From the NCBI GenBank assembly GCA_016712315.1, contig JADJRG010000028.1, positions 293,322 through 357,321 of the forward strand: a DNA stretch of 64,000 nucleotides. The letters run 5' to 3'. The notes under the pieces were generated by a model, which did no database searches, was not told the DNA's origin, and saw nothing but the letters and a program-made list of their open reading frames with translations. This document shows positions 48,784-58,712 of this stretch, one piece after another (within the stretch, counting starts at the first letter, position 1; every line of letters starts with the position of its first letter). Both the position numbers and the translations under genes were made by a program. This stretch comes from Nannocystis sp. GTDB lineage: Bacteria; Myxococcota_A; Polyangia; Nannocystales; Nannocystaceae.

Positions 48784-48844
48784 GGTGCTCCTTCTTGCGC
48801 TGCCTGTTGCGTGCTGCCTGTTGTTGGCGTTGGTGTTGGTGTGG

Positions 48845-49240
48845 CTAGGACTTGCGGGTGACGAGGGTCGCGGTGAGACCTACGACGCTGACGAGGGCGG
48901 CTATGCCGGTGGCGATGGCGACCTGCCGGTCACGGCGGGCGACCTGCGCCTGGATCTTGAGGAGGAGCGGCGCGGCGCTGATCTCGAGGTGATCGAGTTG
49001 GGCCTGCGCGTCATCGAAGCGGCCGTCCCTGAGCGCTGCCTCGGCTTCGACCGCAGCGGCGATCGCGTCGCCGAGCTGCCGCCCTGCGTCCGCTGGTAGC
49101 CCCCAGATCGCATGAATGCGGCGCAGCGCGGCGGCGTAGTTGCGCCACTTGGAGGCGAGCTCCTCGCGGCTCTTGGGCGCGGCGGTTTGACCGGCGAGAT
49201 GTCGGGATGCGGCGTATGCCTCTTCAAACATGTTGCTCAT
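48845..49240 (-). CDS. Small tail-anchored protein
   Basis: A 131-residue protein. Residues 1-105 are helical (YAAALRRIHAIWGLPADAGR, then AIAAAVEAEAALRDGRFDDA). One membrane segment lies at the C-terminus (VAIATGIAALVSVVGLTATL) followed by VTRKS, a short basic tail. This is the tail-anchored layout seen in several proteins of this cluster. Function unknown. The start MSNMFEEAYAAS lies 10 bases after the acetyltransferase stop. Confidence 0.7.
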   Translation of the reverse strand: MSNMFEEAYAASRHLAGQTAAPKSREELASKWRNYAAALRRIHAIWGLPADAGRQLGDAIAAAVEAEAALRDGRFDDAQAQLDHLEISAAPLLLKIQAQVARRDRQVAIATGIAALVSVVGLTATLVTRKS

Positions 49241-49250
49241 GGCTTGCTCC

Positions 49251-50399
49251 TCACGGTCTACGGGCGGCGCCGAAGGCTCGGATGGCGCCGGGGCGGCGTT
49301 GTTCGGGGATCAGGGTCCAATCGGGGGGGCGCGCGGCGGGGCCGGCTTCCCAGAGGATCTTGTCGAGGTCGGGGAGCGCGGCGCGGGAGCTCCGGGCGCC
49401 GGAGGGGGGGCGCCCTGCCCTGCGTGCTACGGGACGCAGGCCCTTGGAGATCAGGCTGAGGTAGGTGGTGGCGCGCTCGCTGGTGAGGCTGTAGGTGATG
49501 AAGCGGCAGCCGAGGACGCCGCGGCCGCTCGCGGGGAGGAGGTCGATGACGCGGGCGGCGAGGGCGGAGCTGGCGCTGAGGGGGACGGTGCGGCCGCGTC
49601 GATCGGTGCGGGTGAGGCCGCCGATCGAGGCGATCCGGGTGAGCTCTAAAATTCCGTCGACGGGGCAGTCGGCGCCGGGGCCCCAGCGGCCGGTGGGGGT
49701 GCCCGCGGTCGCGACGGCGACGAGCTGGCCGCGGTAGCGCGCTCCGATCGCGTAGAGCATGCCGCGCGGGTTGCAGGTGGGGAGCGCGGAGTGGTGCTTG
49801 GCGATGAAGTCGCAGGCGACGATCTTGTCGATGGGGACAAGATCGAGGTGGCCCTCGGTGCTCCAGATCTTTTCGGCGATGGTCTGTTTGATCTGGTCGT
49901 CGCTGAGGTGGCCGCCGCGTGACTCGCTGCTGAGGGCGTCAACGATGAGGTCGCCGGTCTCTTCGGGCGACCAGCCGTAGGCGCCGGTGCCGATGAGCTG
50001 CGGGAGCTCGCCCGCGGGAACGCGGACGCCGTAGTCGTCGGGCGAGTCGTCGTCGTCAGCGAGGACGGTGTCGTAGGGGAAGGAACCTAGCTCGATGAGC
50101 GCGGGCTTGATGTCGAGGTCGATCGGGGGCTGGTCGATGAGCCAGAGGACGTTGGCGTAGATCCGTTCGGCGAGGGCGAGAGCGCGGCGCCACGCGGGGG
50201 TGGAGGTGCGCGGGACGCCAGCCTGGGGGTTGTAGCGCTCGAACCAGTTGGGGCTGCGAGGCTTGGGTCCCCTCCGCAGGCGGTACATCTCCTCCAAGGC
50301 CGGGACCAGGCGATCGATCGCGGTCTGTGCCTGTGGGTGCTTGCGCCGCAGCAGCGTGAGCGCCCGGTTGAAGGTGGCCGAGCTCCCGTAGTCCGCCAT
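49251..50399 (-). CDS. GNAT acetyltransferase-like protein of the XF1762 kind
   Basis: A 382-residue protein. An AGGAG precedes the ATG at 50399. Residues 1-190 are unassigned. Residues about 195-330 match the XF1762-type GNAT of phages and plasmids: CDFIAKHHSALPTCNPRGML, a GARYRGQLVAVATAGTPTGR loop, then ILELTRIASIGGL, SASSALAARVIDLLPASGRG and FITYSLTSERATTYLSLISK. These fit the A-motif region for acetyl-CoA and the terminal helix. Residues 330-382 are a basic, Pro/Arg-rich tail. The substrate is not known; in phages such proteins may modify host factors or DNA. Confidence 0.72.
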   Translation of the reverse strand: MADYGSSATFNRALTLLRRKHPQAQTAIDRLVPALEEMYRLRRGPKPRSPNWFERYNPQAGVPRTSTPAWRRALALAERIYANVLWLIDQPPIDLDIKPALIELGSFPYDTVLADDDDSPDDYGVRVPAGELPQLIGTGAYGWSPEETGDLIVDALSSESRGGHLSDDQIKQTIAEKIWSTEGHLDLVPIDKIVACDFIAKHHSALPTCNPRGMLYAIGARYRGQLVAVATAGTPTGRWGPGADCPVDGILELTRIASIGGLTRTDRRGRTVPLSASSALAARVIDLLPASGRGVLGCRFITYSLTSERATTYLSLISKGLRPVARRAGRPPSGARSSRAALPDLDKILWEAGPAARPPDWTLIPEQRRPGAIRAFGAARRP

Positions 50400-50408
50400 G
50401 GTTCGCTC

Positions 50409-50618
50409 CTAGTTGTCATCGACGCGGATGATCGTGAGGTGCTCGACGCCAGCCTTGGCGGCTGGAGGCGACGGGTAACTGGCCATCTTGTCACCAACGG
50501 ACAACATACAGGCGCCCATGATCTGAAAGGGGTTGTCCCCTCGCCTCGCCCGGCGGGCAGCCTGTCCGAGAATGTCCGAGAGTGATTCGAGCACGAAGGC
50601 GAGTTCTTGTTCTTTCAT
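50409..50618 (-). CDS. Very small conserved-looking protein
   Basis: A 69-residue protein, MKEQELAFVLESLSDILGQA onward, with two predicted helices and a short beta end (VEHLTIIRVDDN). Nine bases separate it from the acetyltransferase gene, and it lies 9 bases after the next membrane protein gene. AAGGAGA precedes the ATG. No family recognised. Confidence 0.6.
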   Translation of the reverse strand: MKEQELAFVLESLSDILGQAARRARRGDNPFQIMGACMLSVGDKMASYPSPPAAKAGVEHLTIIRVDDN

Positions 50619-50627
50619 GAGGTCTCC

Positions 50628-51269
50628 TTACTTGCGGGCGATCCGATAGGCGAGCGCGCCGACGAGGGTGGCGGCGCCGAGACCCAGGCCGACCTTGATC
50701 CAGGGGAACGACTTGGGCTTTGGAGGCGCGTTCAGGGCCTCCGTGGTGCTGTCGATGGCGCCGACGAGTGACTCCTCTGCCGCCTCGAACGCGGCGCCGA
50801 CACCGAGGAGTAGCTCGGCCGTGGTCTTGCCGTGCTCGAGGCGGAGCTGGTGCTCCCAGCCGCGGAGCTCATCGGCGGGCGGGTTGTTCGGGTCGTAGTC
50901 GGCGATGAGCTTGGAGATCGGGGCGTCCCACCAGTCCTTCGGTGTGTGACTGACCGGGTAGGCGGCGAAGAGGTCACGGAAGAGCGGGATGCTCGCGATC
51001 TCGTTCTGGCAGGTCTCACGATCTTTGCCGGCACGCGTGCAGATCTCGAAGTTGCGGCGACGTTCGGCGTCAGCGCCGGGGAGCTTCATGGCGTCGAGGA
51101 AACCACGGCGACCGTTCACCCCGGCGTAGCGGAAGAGATCGAGGAGGCGCTGCCAGGCGTGCTCGCGGAGGGGCTGCTTGTCGACCGCCGCGCGGAGCTT
51201 CTCCGAGAATGCGGCGGTGTCTCTAAACAGATCACTGCGTAGCTGGTCGAGTTGCTTTTGATCCGTCAT
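50628..51269 (-). CDS. Tail-anchored protein of the membrane-protein cluster
   Basis: A 213-residue protein. Residues 1-180 are helical and soluble, with SDLFRDTAAFSEKLRAAVDK, WQRLLDLFRYAGVNGRRGFL and CTRAGKDRETCQNEIASIPL; the two Cys could pair or bind metal. One membrane segment lies at the very end (KVGLGLGAATLVGALAYRIA) before RK. The start overlaps the end of the preceding 80-residue membrane protein gene by 38 bases. No family recognised. Confidence 0.68.
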   Translation of the reverse strand: MTDQKQLDQLRSDLFRDTAAFSEKLRAAVDKQPLREHAWQRLLDLFRYAGVNGRRGFLDAMKLPGADAERRRNFEICTRAGKDRETCQNEIASIPLFRDLFAAYPVSHTPKDWWDAPISKLIADYDPNNPPADELRGWEHQLRLEHGKTTAELLLGVGAAFEAAEESLVGAIDSTTEALNAPPKPKSFPWIKVGLGLGAATLVGALAYRIARK

Positions 51270-51474
51270 GTTTGATCCTGAAGTTCATGCCGAGGCCGAA
51301 CCCCACGGCGATGCCCACCGCGCCGGAGATCGCGGCATAGATGAGGGCCCGGTTCTGGTCAGCGACCCCGAGCCGATGGAGGTCCGCGCGGGTCTGGCGG
51401 AGTTGGTCGCTGAGCGTGCGCACCTCGGCACGCGCCTGCTCGAGCGCCTCCGGCGAGTTCTGAACGCTGCTCAT
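51232..51474 (-). CDS. Small single-span membrane protein with coiled coil
   Basis: An 80-residue protein starting MSSVQNSPEALEQARAEVRT, a coiled-coil helix (to about residue 40). A membrane segment follows (ALIYAAISGAVGIAVGFGLG) with a basic tail (MNFRIKHDGSKATRP). The ATG overlaps the stop of the next upstream gene by four bases. Size and layout resemble spanin-like or holin-like proteins, but no motif supports this. Confidence 0.65.
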   Translation of the reverse strand: MSSVQNSPEALEQARAEVRTLSDQLRQTRADLHRLGVADQNRALIYAAISGAVGIAVGFGLGMNFRIKHDGSKATRPATQ

Positions 51475-52057
51475 CGGCGCCCCCGTGGCCAGAAGACAAA
51501 GGCCAGCGCGAGGCCGAGTGCTCCAGCGGCGAGGATCTTCTCCTCGGTCTCGATCGCCTTCATGTTGACGACCTGGCTGCCGCCCTGGGCCACCACGCTC
51601 CCGCGCCAGCGCGCGCCAGGGTAGAGCCGGGCCGTCAGCGTCCACGGCTGGACGTTGACGACGAAGAGATTCTCCGCGCTCCCGGCGATCCTCGCGATCT
51701 CTGCGAGGGCAGCGTTGAGGTCCTGGACGTACTCGAGGACGCAGGAGACGAAGACGACGGCGGAGTCGTCGGCGATCCCTGGGATCGGTCCTCCGGTGAT
51801 GTCCGCCACGATGGTTACGGGGCAGCGAGGGCACCCGTTCATGTCCACACAGACGTCCCCACACCCCGCAGCGCGGATGATCCGCGTGGACGCGCCTGCG
51901 TCGGGGTCACCGATGACGACGAGACGTCGACCCAGCGCAGTCGCTCGTTCAGACGCCGCATCGAAAGCCGCTGTGCGCTCGCGGAGGCGCACGACGGCGG
52001 CTGCCCCTTCCAGGAGCCCCGTGTAGGCGAGAACGACGCCCGCGATGGCTCTGAGGT

Positions 52058-52070
<13 letters not shown>
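51471..52070 (-). CDS. Methyltransferase-like domain bracketed by membrane segments
   Basis: A 199-residue protein with a GTG start at 52070, preceded by AAGAGG at good spacing. Residues 5-25 form one hydrophobic segment (LRAIAGVVLAYTGLLEGAAA) and the last 20 residues another (ILAAGALGLALAFVFWPRG). Between them is a class I SAM-methyltransferase-like fold: RLVVIGDPDAG (strand 1 with the Gly loop), CVDMNGC, VTIVADITGGPIPGIADDS, VVFVSCVLEYVQDLNAALAE, as in motif I to post-III of such enzymes. The Gly loop is poorly conserved, so activity is uncertain. The CGDVCVDMNGCPRCP block with four Cys may bind metal. It overlaps the repeat-rich protein gene by 13 bases. Confidence 0.65.
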
Positions 52071-53997
<1,927 letters not shown>

Positions 53998-54001
<4 letters not shown>

Positions 54002-54297
54002 TTCGCGCCTCCTCCGTGTTGTAAGAGCCGCACACCGACGACGTTGTCTTTGGCGACGATCGCGTAGGTGCCGGGGTGGGTGAGCCAGACGGGTTCGCCT
54101 GGGCGTGGGTTGAGATGGATGCCGACGTGCTCGTCCACACGGCGGCGCGAGATGGTGGCGGCGCCGCGGAAGAGCACGAGCATCGCGGTATTTCCGGGCT
54201 CGAGGGTCTCCATGAGGGTCTGCCCGCGCATGAGCACGAGGGCTGACACTTGGTGCCGTCGCCCCGCGAGGAGGGTGATCAGTGAGTGCTGCATCAT
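53998..54297 (-). CDS. Small beta-rich protein
   Basis: A 99-residue protein with the start at 54297, where two ATG codons are adjacent and a GGAG lies ahead. Its stop overlaps the start of the repeat-rich gene, and its start overlaps the stop of the protease gene (ATGA). It contains strands GRRHQVSALVLMRGQTLMET and AMLVLFRGAATISRRRVDEH, then GEPVWLTHPGTYAIVAKDNV. It resembles a small barrel; no family recognised. Confidence 0.62.
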
Positions 54298-55028
54298 CTC
54301 CGGTTCTCCAGGGCGAGCTCGCCATCGATGTAGTCGGCCCACTTCGGCGCTGCCGGGTAGACCCGTAGACCGCGTGTCGCGAGCTGCTGGCGCTGGATCG
54401 GCCAGTCGTGCGGGCTGTCGTGGCCCATGAGCAGGCCGAGCAGGTCGTCGATCAAGAGCTCGCGACGGAACTCGATCGGCTGAAGCAGCTCTTGATTTTG
54501 TTGGCGGTAGAGGGTCTCTCTCAGGTACGCCCGTACGGCTCGCTCGTACTCCGCGGCGGGGCCGCTCGCGCCGTCGGCGAGGTGGCGCACACGCTCACCG
54601 CAGACGATCGGGTCGAGGGCGGACAGCGACGCGCTCGGGCCCATGTGGAGCTCGCTGGCGTTGAGGGCAATGAGCGTGCCCCCGCTGAGCGCCATGTAGG
54701 GCACGATCGCGGTCGTGCGCGGGACCTCGCGCAGCGCGTTGGCGATCATGACGCACGCGCTGACGCTGCCGCCTGCGGTGTGCAGGAGCACTGTTACTTC
54801 ATTGGTGTTGACTACCTGGCGGAGGTTCCCGAGCACGCGCTCGGCGACCCCGAGATCGATCGTGGGCTCGATGATCGGGATGATGCCCGCCCGTGCGAGC
54901 CTGACGGTCGCGTCGGCCGGGAGCGCGCGGAGCGTCTGAGGCCGCCGCTTGTTGAGGTAGAGCGCACCTGCCCCGAAGACGGCGGTGCTGGCGAGCAGGG
55001 TGATCGCGGCTGCTGTGGTGTTCTTCAT
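54294..55028 (-). CDS. Membrane-anchored SDH/ClpP-fold serine protease
   Basis: A 244-residue protein with an N-terminal membrane segment (AAAITLLASTAVFGAGALYL). The rest matches the serine dehydrogenase proteinase (SDH) branch of the ClpP/SppA crotonase fold: VTVLLHTAGGSVSACVMIAN (oxyanion Gly pair) and VPYMALSGGTLIALNASELH with the likely nucleophile Ser115, then SLSALDPIV with Asp139. The long helical C-terminal part carries the oligomer contacts in this family. It could cut membrane or envelope proteins during assembly or host entry. The stop and the start overlap the neighbours by four bases. Confidence 0.82.
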   Translation of the reverse strand: MKNTTAAAITLLASTAVFGAGALYLNKRRPQTLRALPADATVRLARAGIIPIIEPTIDLGVAERVLGNLRQVVNTNEVTVLLHTAGGSVSACVMIANALREVPRTTAIVPYMALSGGTLIALNASELHMGPSASLSALDPIVCGERVRHLADGASGPAAEYERAVRAYLRETLYRQQNQELLQPIEFRRELLIDDLLGLLMGHDSPHDWPIQRQQLATRGLRVYPAAPKWADYIDGELALENRR

Positions 55029-55897
55029 ACGGGCCTCTTTCGGCTGATCCAGACGGCGCCTGCGACCAGGGCGCCGAGGCCGCCTGCGATCCACCACCAC
55101 GAGAGCGGCGCGGACGGAGCGGCCGTTGCAGGTGTGGGGCTCTCAGGAACGCAGGGGCCGTCAGCGCAGTCGGGCTGAGGAGCCGCGAGAGCGCGCTGGA
55201 TCGCGTCTTCGGTGAGGGGCCCCCACTTGCCATCGACGGTGAGCCCGAGCGCCTTCTGAGCGGCCTTGAGGGCGTCGGTGGAGGCGGCGTTCCACGGGGC
55301 GGCGACGGCTCCCGCGTAGAACCCGAGCGTCTTGAGAGCTTCGTGGCGTTGGCGAGCCTGGAGCAGGGATCCCGCGGCGCCAACCATACGCTCGACGTAG
55401 TGCGTGGGGTTGAGCAGTCCGGTCGGCGGCGGCTCGCCCTTCCACCACACCGAGTTGGCCTTGCGATCGTCGGCAGTGTAGGTTTCGAGGTGGATCATGC
55501 CGTAGGAGCCGAGCACACGGCCGAGCTGGTCGCGCCGCCGCACGGGCTGGCCCGGTTGGACGTTGAATTCCTTGTGTGAGCCGGCCTTGAAGCCGCCTAG
55601 CACGAGGAAGAGACCGGAGTCGGTTCGCAGGAAGGCGGCCTTGGAGCCGGAGCTCCAGCCTCGGTCGATGGCGACGATGACGCCGTCCTCGGGCGCCACG
55701 ATGACAGCGCCATCGGGAGCGCCGGTGAGATCGATGCCCGCGTGCCAGCGCTCGCACTTGTCGTGCTCGCAGCCGAAGGGGCGGCCGCCGCCAAAGCTCC
55801 ACGTCGCGAACTTGGGCGTGACGGTGGGTAGAGGCCACGCAGGATCGGAGGCGCCGCCGGCCATCGCTGGTTTCTCCCAATCGGAGGAGCGGGCCAT
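55025..55897 (-). CDS. M23 peptidase with peptidoglycan-binding domain and membrane tail
   Basis: A 290-residue protein. The ATG at 55897 fits a TGATG coupling with the gene upstream. Residues about 35-165 form a lysostaphin-type M23 metallopeptidase: HAGIDLTGAPDG with His52 and Asp56, and MIHLETY with His136 as metal ligands. A peptidoglycan-binding module follows (LKAAQKALGLTVDGKWGPLT). The C-terminal end is a membrane segment (SWWWIAGGLGALVAGAVWIS) and RKRPV, so it is tail-anchored. No signal peptide. It would cut cell-wall crosslinks; in an element this fits DNA delivery or virion release. Confidence 0.85.
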   Translation of the reverse strand: MARSSDWEKPAMAGGASDPAWPLPTVTPKFATWSFGGGRPFGCEHDKCERWHAGIDLTGAPDGAVIVAPEDGVIVAIDRGWSSGSKAAFLRTDSGLFLVLGGFKAGSHKEFNVQPGQPVRRRDQLGRVLGSYGMIHLETYTADDRKANSVWWKGEPPPTGLLNPTHYVERMVGAAGSLLQARQRHEALKTLGFYAGAVAAPWNAASTDALKAAQKALGLTVDGKWGPLTEDAIQRALAAPQPDCADGPCVPESPTPATAAPSAPLSWWWIAGGLGALVAGAVWISRKRPV

Positions 55898-56223
55898 CAC
55901 CCGACCTCCTGTCCGGGCGGCGCGATCGAGCTGTACACGTCGTCGTCGTCGTCTTCGCGGGACGCTTCTTCGAGCGGGGTAGGTTTGTCTAGCTCAGGGT
56001 CGATGTTGTTGGGGGCGGTGAAGTCGGAGACCGCGAGCACGGTCTGGCCTTCGGCGCAGCTTTGAGCGACGGTGTGGGCGACGCGGGCGAGGTAGCGGGC
56101 GACGCGGGCGACGCGCTCGATGTGCTCGTCGAAGTCGACTTGAGGGCCTTGGCCGCCCGTTGGTGCTCGCGGATCGCGACCTCCAGGGCGCGCTTGGCGG
56201 AGGCGCGGGCGTCGCCTCGACAC
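55897..56223 (-). CDS. Possible detached C-terminus of the helicase, or small overlapping gene
   Basis: This minus-strand frame reads VDFDEHIERVARVARYLARV, then AHTVAQSCAEGQTVLAVSDF and an acidic end with DDDDDVYSSIAPPGQE. It overlaps the tail of the helicase fragment, where that frame turns into a low-complexity Ser/Thr/Pro run. A single-base shift near 56150 would join REHQRAAKALK of the helicase frame to VDFDEHIERV here. So it is either the true helicase C-terminus after a frameshift, or a separate gene with a GTG start near 56223. I favour the former. Confidence 0.5.
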   Translation of the reverse strand: MSRRRPRLRQARPGGRDPRAPTGGQGPQVDFDEHIERVARVARYLARVAHTVAQSCAEGQTVLAVSDFTAPNNIDPELDKPTPLEEASREDDDDDVYSSIAPPGQEVG

Positions 56224-58712
56224 TTGGGGGCGCGGACGAGGACAGCGGCGTAAACGAGGAGCTGGCGGGTGCGCTCGATCTCCATGGGGCCGCGGCGCAG
56301 GGCCTTGGCCAACATGCCGAAGTGACGCCAGCGCTCGCGGATCGCAGCCTCAGTGAGGCGAGTGAAATAGAAGCTGAGGAGGTGATCGCCTCCTTGAAGC
56401 GGCTCGCCTTCGCTGCGGGCTTGGTCGGTGTCGCGGATCTGGACGGCGATCTGATCACCGTCCTTGTCCACGATGGGGCTGACCCGCACGATGTAGCGAC
56501 GGGAGACCCCTTCTCGATCCTCGCGCAGGACGTACTCGCCATGATCATCTTTGAGGATCACGTCGGGCGAGACGATCAGTCTTCCATCCCGGGCGTCGAC
56601 GTCGTGCTCCTCGCTGGTTTCACGGAGATCCTCGGCGATGTCTTCCAAGAGGCGGCCGAAGGGGCCGCCCTCCTCGAGGTAGCTCTCAATGATGTTCGCG
56701 ATATGTCGGTTGCCTTCCGCGCGGAACCACCAGGCGATCTCGCGGGGCGTCTTCTCGATGGGGTCGGCGAGCTTGCCGAGCTGGAGGGCGAGATCGCGGA
56801 GGCCGGCGTCGTTGCCCGCGATCCGCTCAATGCGGGCGATCTCCTCGGCCTCAGCCTTGGCGCGGCGCGCCTTGGCGCCGTCGCTGAGGCGGATGACGTC
56901 GGGCGGCGGTTCGGCAGCAGGCTCAGTCGTTGGGGTCGCGGGCGAGGCGGCGGCTTGTGACGGGGGTGGGGGCGATGGTTTTGGTGAGTCGCCCGCGACG
57001 GCGATCCAGGCGTCGGCCCACGCGTCGAGGTGCTCGTCCCACGGCGCGATCATGTTGCCGCGCTCATCCCATGCGTCGCCAGGGATCCCCGCGGCGATCG
57101 CCTCCGTGACCGCGCTGCGGGTCCATCGGCGAGGTATCTCGACGTTCCCGAGGGTGACCGCTTCGGCAGAGTCCCGCGCCAGCTTCCGCTCCTGCGTCGT
57201 AGCGGCCGCCGGCAAGGTCGACGGATACTCGCGGAGGATCACAGCGAGCTGCGCGCGCGCTTCCTCCTCCTTGCGCGCCTCGTCGTCGAGGACTGGCGCG
57301 CCAGAGGGTGCGGGCGAGGCGGAGGGTTGGGCGGCTGGGCGTGAACGGGTCGAGGTGGGCGGGGTGGTGGTGGGCGTGGGCGCGACGGGGGCGCGCGCGG
57401 GGGGCGTGGTGCGCGGGGGGGACGGTGAGGGCGTGGCGGGCGGTGAGGGCTTGTCGGCGTTGTCGGCGTTGTCGGCGTTGTCCTCGGCGTTATCGGCGTC
57501 GTCCGCGTCTGCGGCGTCAGCGAGCAGGCGCTTGGGGATCTTGCGGCCCCACCAGGCGAGGCCGAGCTCGCGGAGGGTTGTGTAGGACTCGCCGCTGGCA
57601 GGGGCGAGCGCGAGGTACTCGCGCCAGCCTTCGAGGGTGGGTGGGAGCAGGCGGGCGCCGCGTACTTCGGCTCCGGCGGTGATGGCGAGGCCCTCGCTGT
57701 CGACGACGGGGACGGAGGAGGGTTTCCAGGCGTTTGCGAAGGCTTCGGCGATCTTGTCGTTGAAACGGGGCCACCACTTGGCGAGGAAAGCATCGCTGGC
57801 GCCGAGCCAGCCGAGATCGTCGAGGCTGCGCACGAAGCTGGTGTTTCCGAGCTTGAGGGCGATGGCGGCGGCGGTGCGGTCTTCGTCGTCGAGGGGCCAG
57901 ACCGGGCCGCCTTCGCGCGGGAACTCGGCGGGATCGAGGGGTTTGCCGGCGAGGTCGCCTTCGTAGGTGAGGAGCTGCCAGGTGGCGGAGCCGGCGAGGC
58001 GCAGGCCGATCTTGGGGCCGCTCGGGTCGGTGATGGCGCCGAACTCGAAGTGATCGAGCTGGCTGGTATCGCCGACGCGGGGTCGGGTGATCCGCAGGCC
58101 CTCGTAGACGGGGGCGCCGAGCTCCGGGACGAGCATGTCGACGTCGCGCGCGACGTGGATCCACGGGTACCAAGGCCACGCGGCGGGATCGACGGTCTTG
58201 AGATCGCTGAGGCGCTGCTCGGCGTCTTCGCGGAGGCGGGCGGCGTGTTCGGGATCGTCGGCGTCGCGCGCGCGGTCGAAGCGGGAGACGGCTTGGCGGA
58301 GGACGCGGTTGGCCTCGCGGGCGATCCGGGCGCGGGCGGCCTCGATCGCTTGAGAGCGCTTCATCTCGATGAGGGCGCGGGTTTTTTCTTTGTCCCGCGA
58401 GATCATGATGAGCACGTCCTCGGGGCTGAGCTGCTGCTGCGCGCCGGGGTTGTTGGTGTCGCGCACGGCGCTGGTGAGGAGCTGGCCGAGCCACCCGGCT
58501 TTGCCGTCGATGAGGCTGAAGCGGTAGCCGTCGGTGGAGCCGTCGGCGAAGTAGTAGTAGATGTTGATGAGGCCGAGGGTGTTGCCCTGGCGTACGCCGC
58601 GTCCGTTGCGTTGCTCGAGGTCGGCGGGCGTCCAGGTGAGGTCGACGTGGTGGATGGCGCAGGTGCGTACTTGGAGATCGATCCCCTCGTAGGCGACGGA
58701 GTTGGCGATCAC
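55989..58712 (-). CDS. Second part of the SNF2-like helicase (broken or frameshifted)
   Basis: A 907-residue reading frame that opens in the middle of helicase domain 2: IVIANSVAYEGIDLQVRTCA (motif V) and WTPADLEQRNGRGVRQGN (motif VI). The bulk after that is an unassigned region with Asp/Ala repeats and a Pro-rich linker, then a helical part with IERIAGNDAGLRDLALQLGK. It cannot be a complete protein by itself because motifs I-IV lie in the 1508-codon frame upstream. The junction near 58712 has GTGA: the upstream stop TGA overlaps a possible GTG start. Immediately ahead is a run of five C at which a -1 shift restores the frame. Either a programmed frameshift, a coupled second polypeptide, a mutation or an assembly error. 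Confidence 0.7.
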   Translation of the reverse strand: MIANSVAYEGIDLQVRTCAIHHVDLTWTPADLEQRNGRGVRQGNTLGLINIYYYFADGSTDGYRFSLIDGKAGWLGQLLTSAVRDTNNPGAQQQLSPEDVLIMISRDKEKTRALIEMKRSQAIEAARARIAREANRVLRQAVSRFDRARDADDPEHAARLREDAEQRLSDLKTVDPAAWPWYPWIHVARDVDMLVPELGAPVYEGLRITRPRVGDTSQLDHFEFGAITDPSGPKIGLRLAGSATWQLLTYEGDLAGKPLDPAEFPREGGPVWPLDDEDRTAAAIALKLGNTSFVRSLDDLGWLGASDAFLAKWWPRFNDKIAEAFANAWKPSSVPVVDSEGLAITAGAEVRGARLLPPTLEGWREYLALAPASGESYTTLRELGLAWWGRKIPKRLLADAADADDADNAEDNADNADNADKPSPPATPSPSPPRTTPPARAPVAPTPTTTPPTSTRSRPAAQPSASPAPSGAPVLDDEARKEEEARAQLAVILREYPSTLPAAATTQERKLARDSAEAVTLGNVEIPRRWTRSAVTEAIAAGIPGDAWDERGNMIAPWDEHLDAWADAWIAVAGDSPKPSPPPPSQAAASPATPTTEPAAEPPPDVIRLSDGAKARRAKAEAEEIARIERIAGNDAGLRDLALQLGKLADPIEKTPREIAWWFRAEGNRHIANIIESYLEEGGPFGRLLEDIAEDLRETSEEHDVDARDGRLIVSPDVILKDDHGEYVLREDREGVSRRYIVRVSPIVDKDGDQIAVQIRDTDQARSEGEPLQGGDHLLSFYFTRLTEAAIRERWRHFGMLAKALRRGPMEIERTRQLLVYAAVLVRAPKCRGDARASAKRALEVAIREHQRAAKALKSTSTSTSSASPASPATSPASPTPSLKAAPKARPCSRSPTSPPPTTSTLS

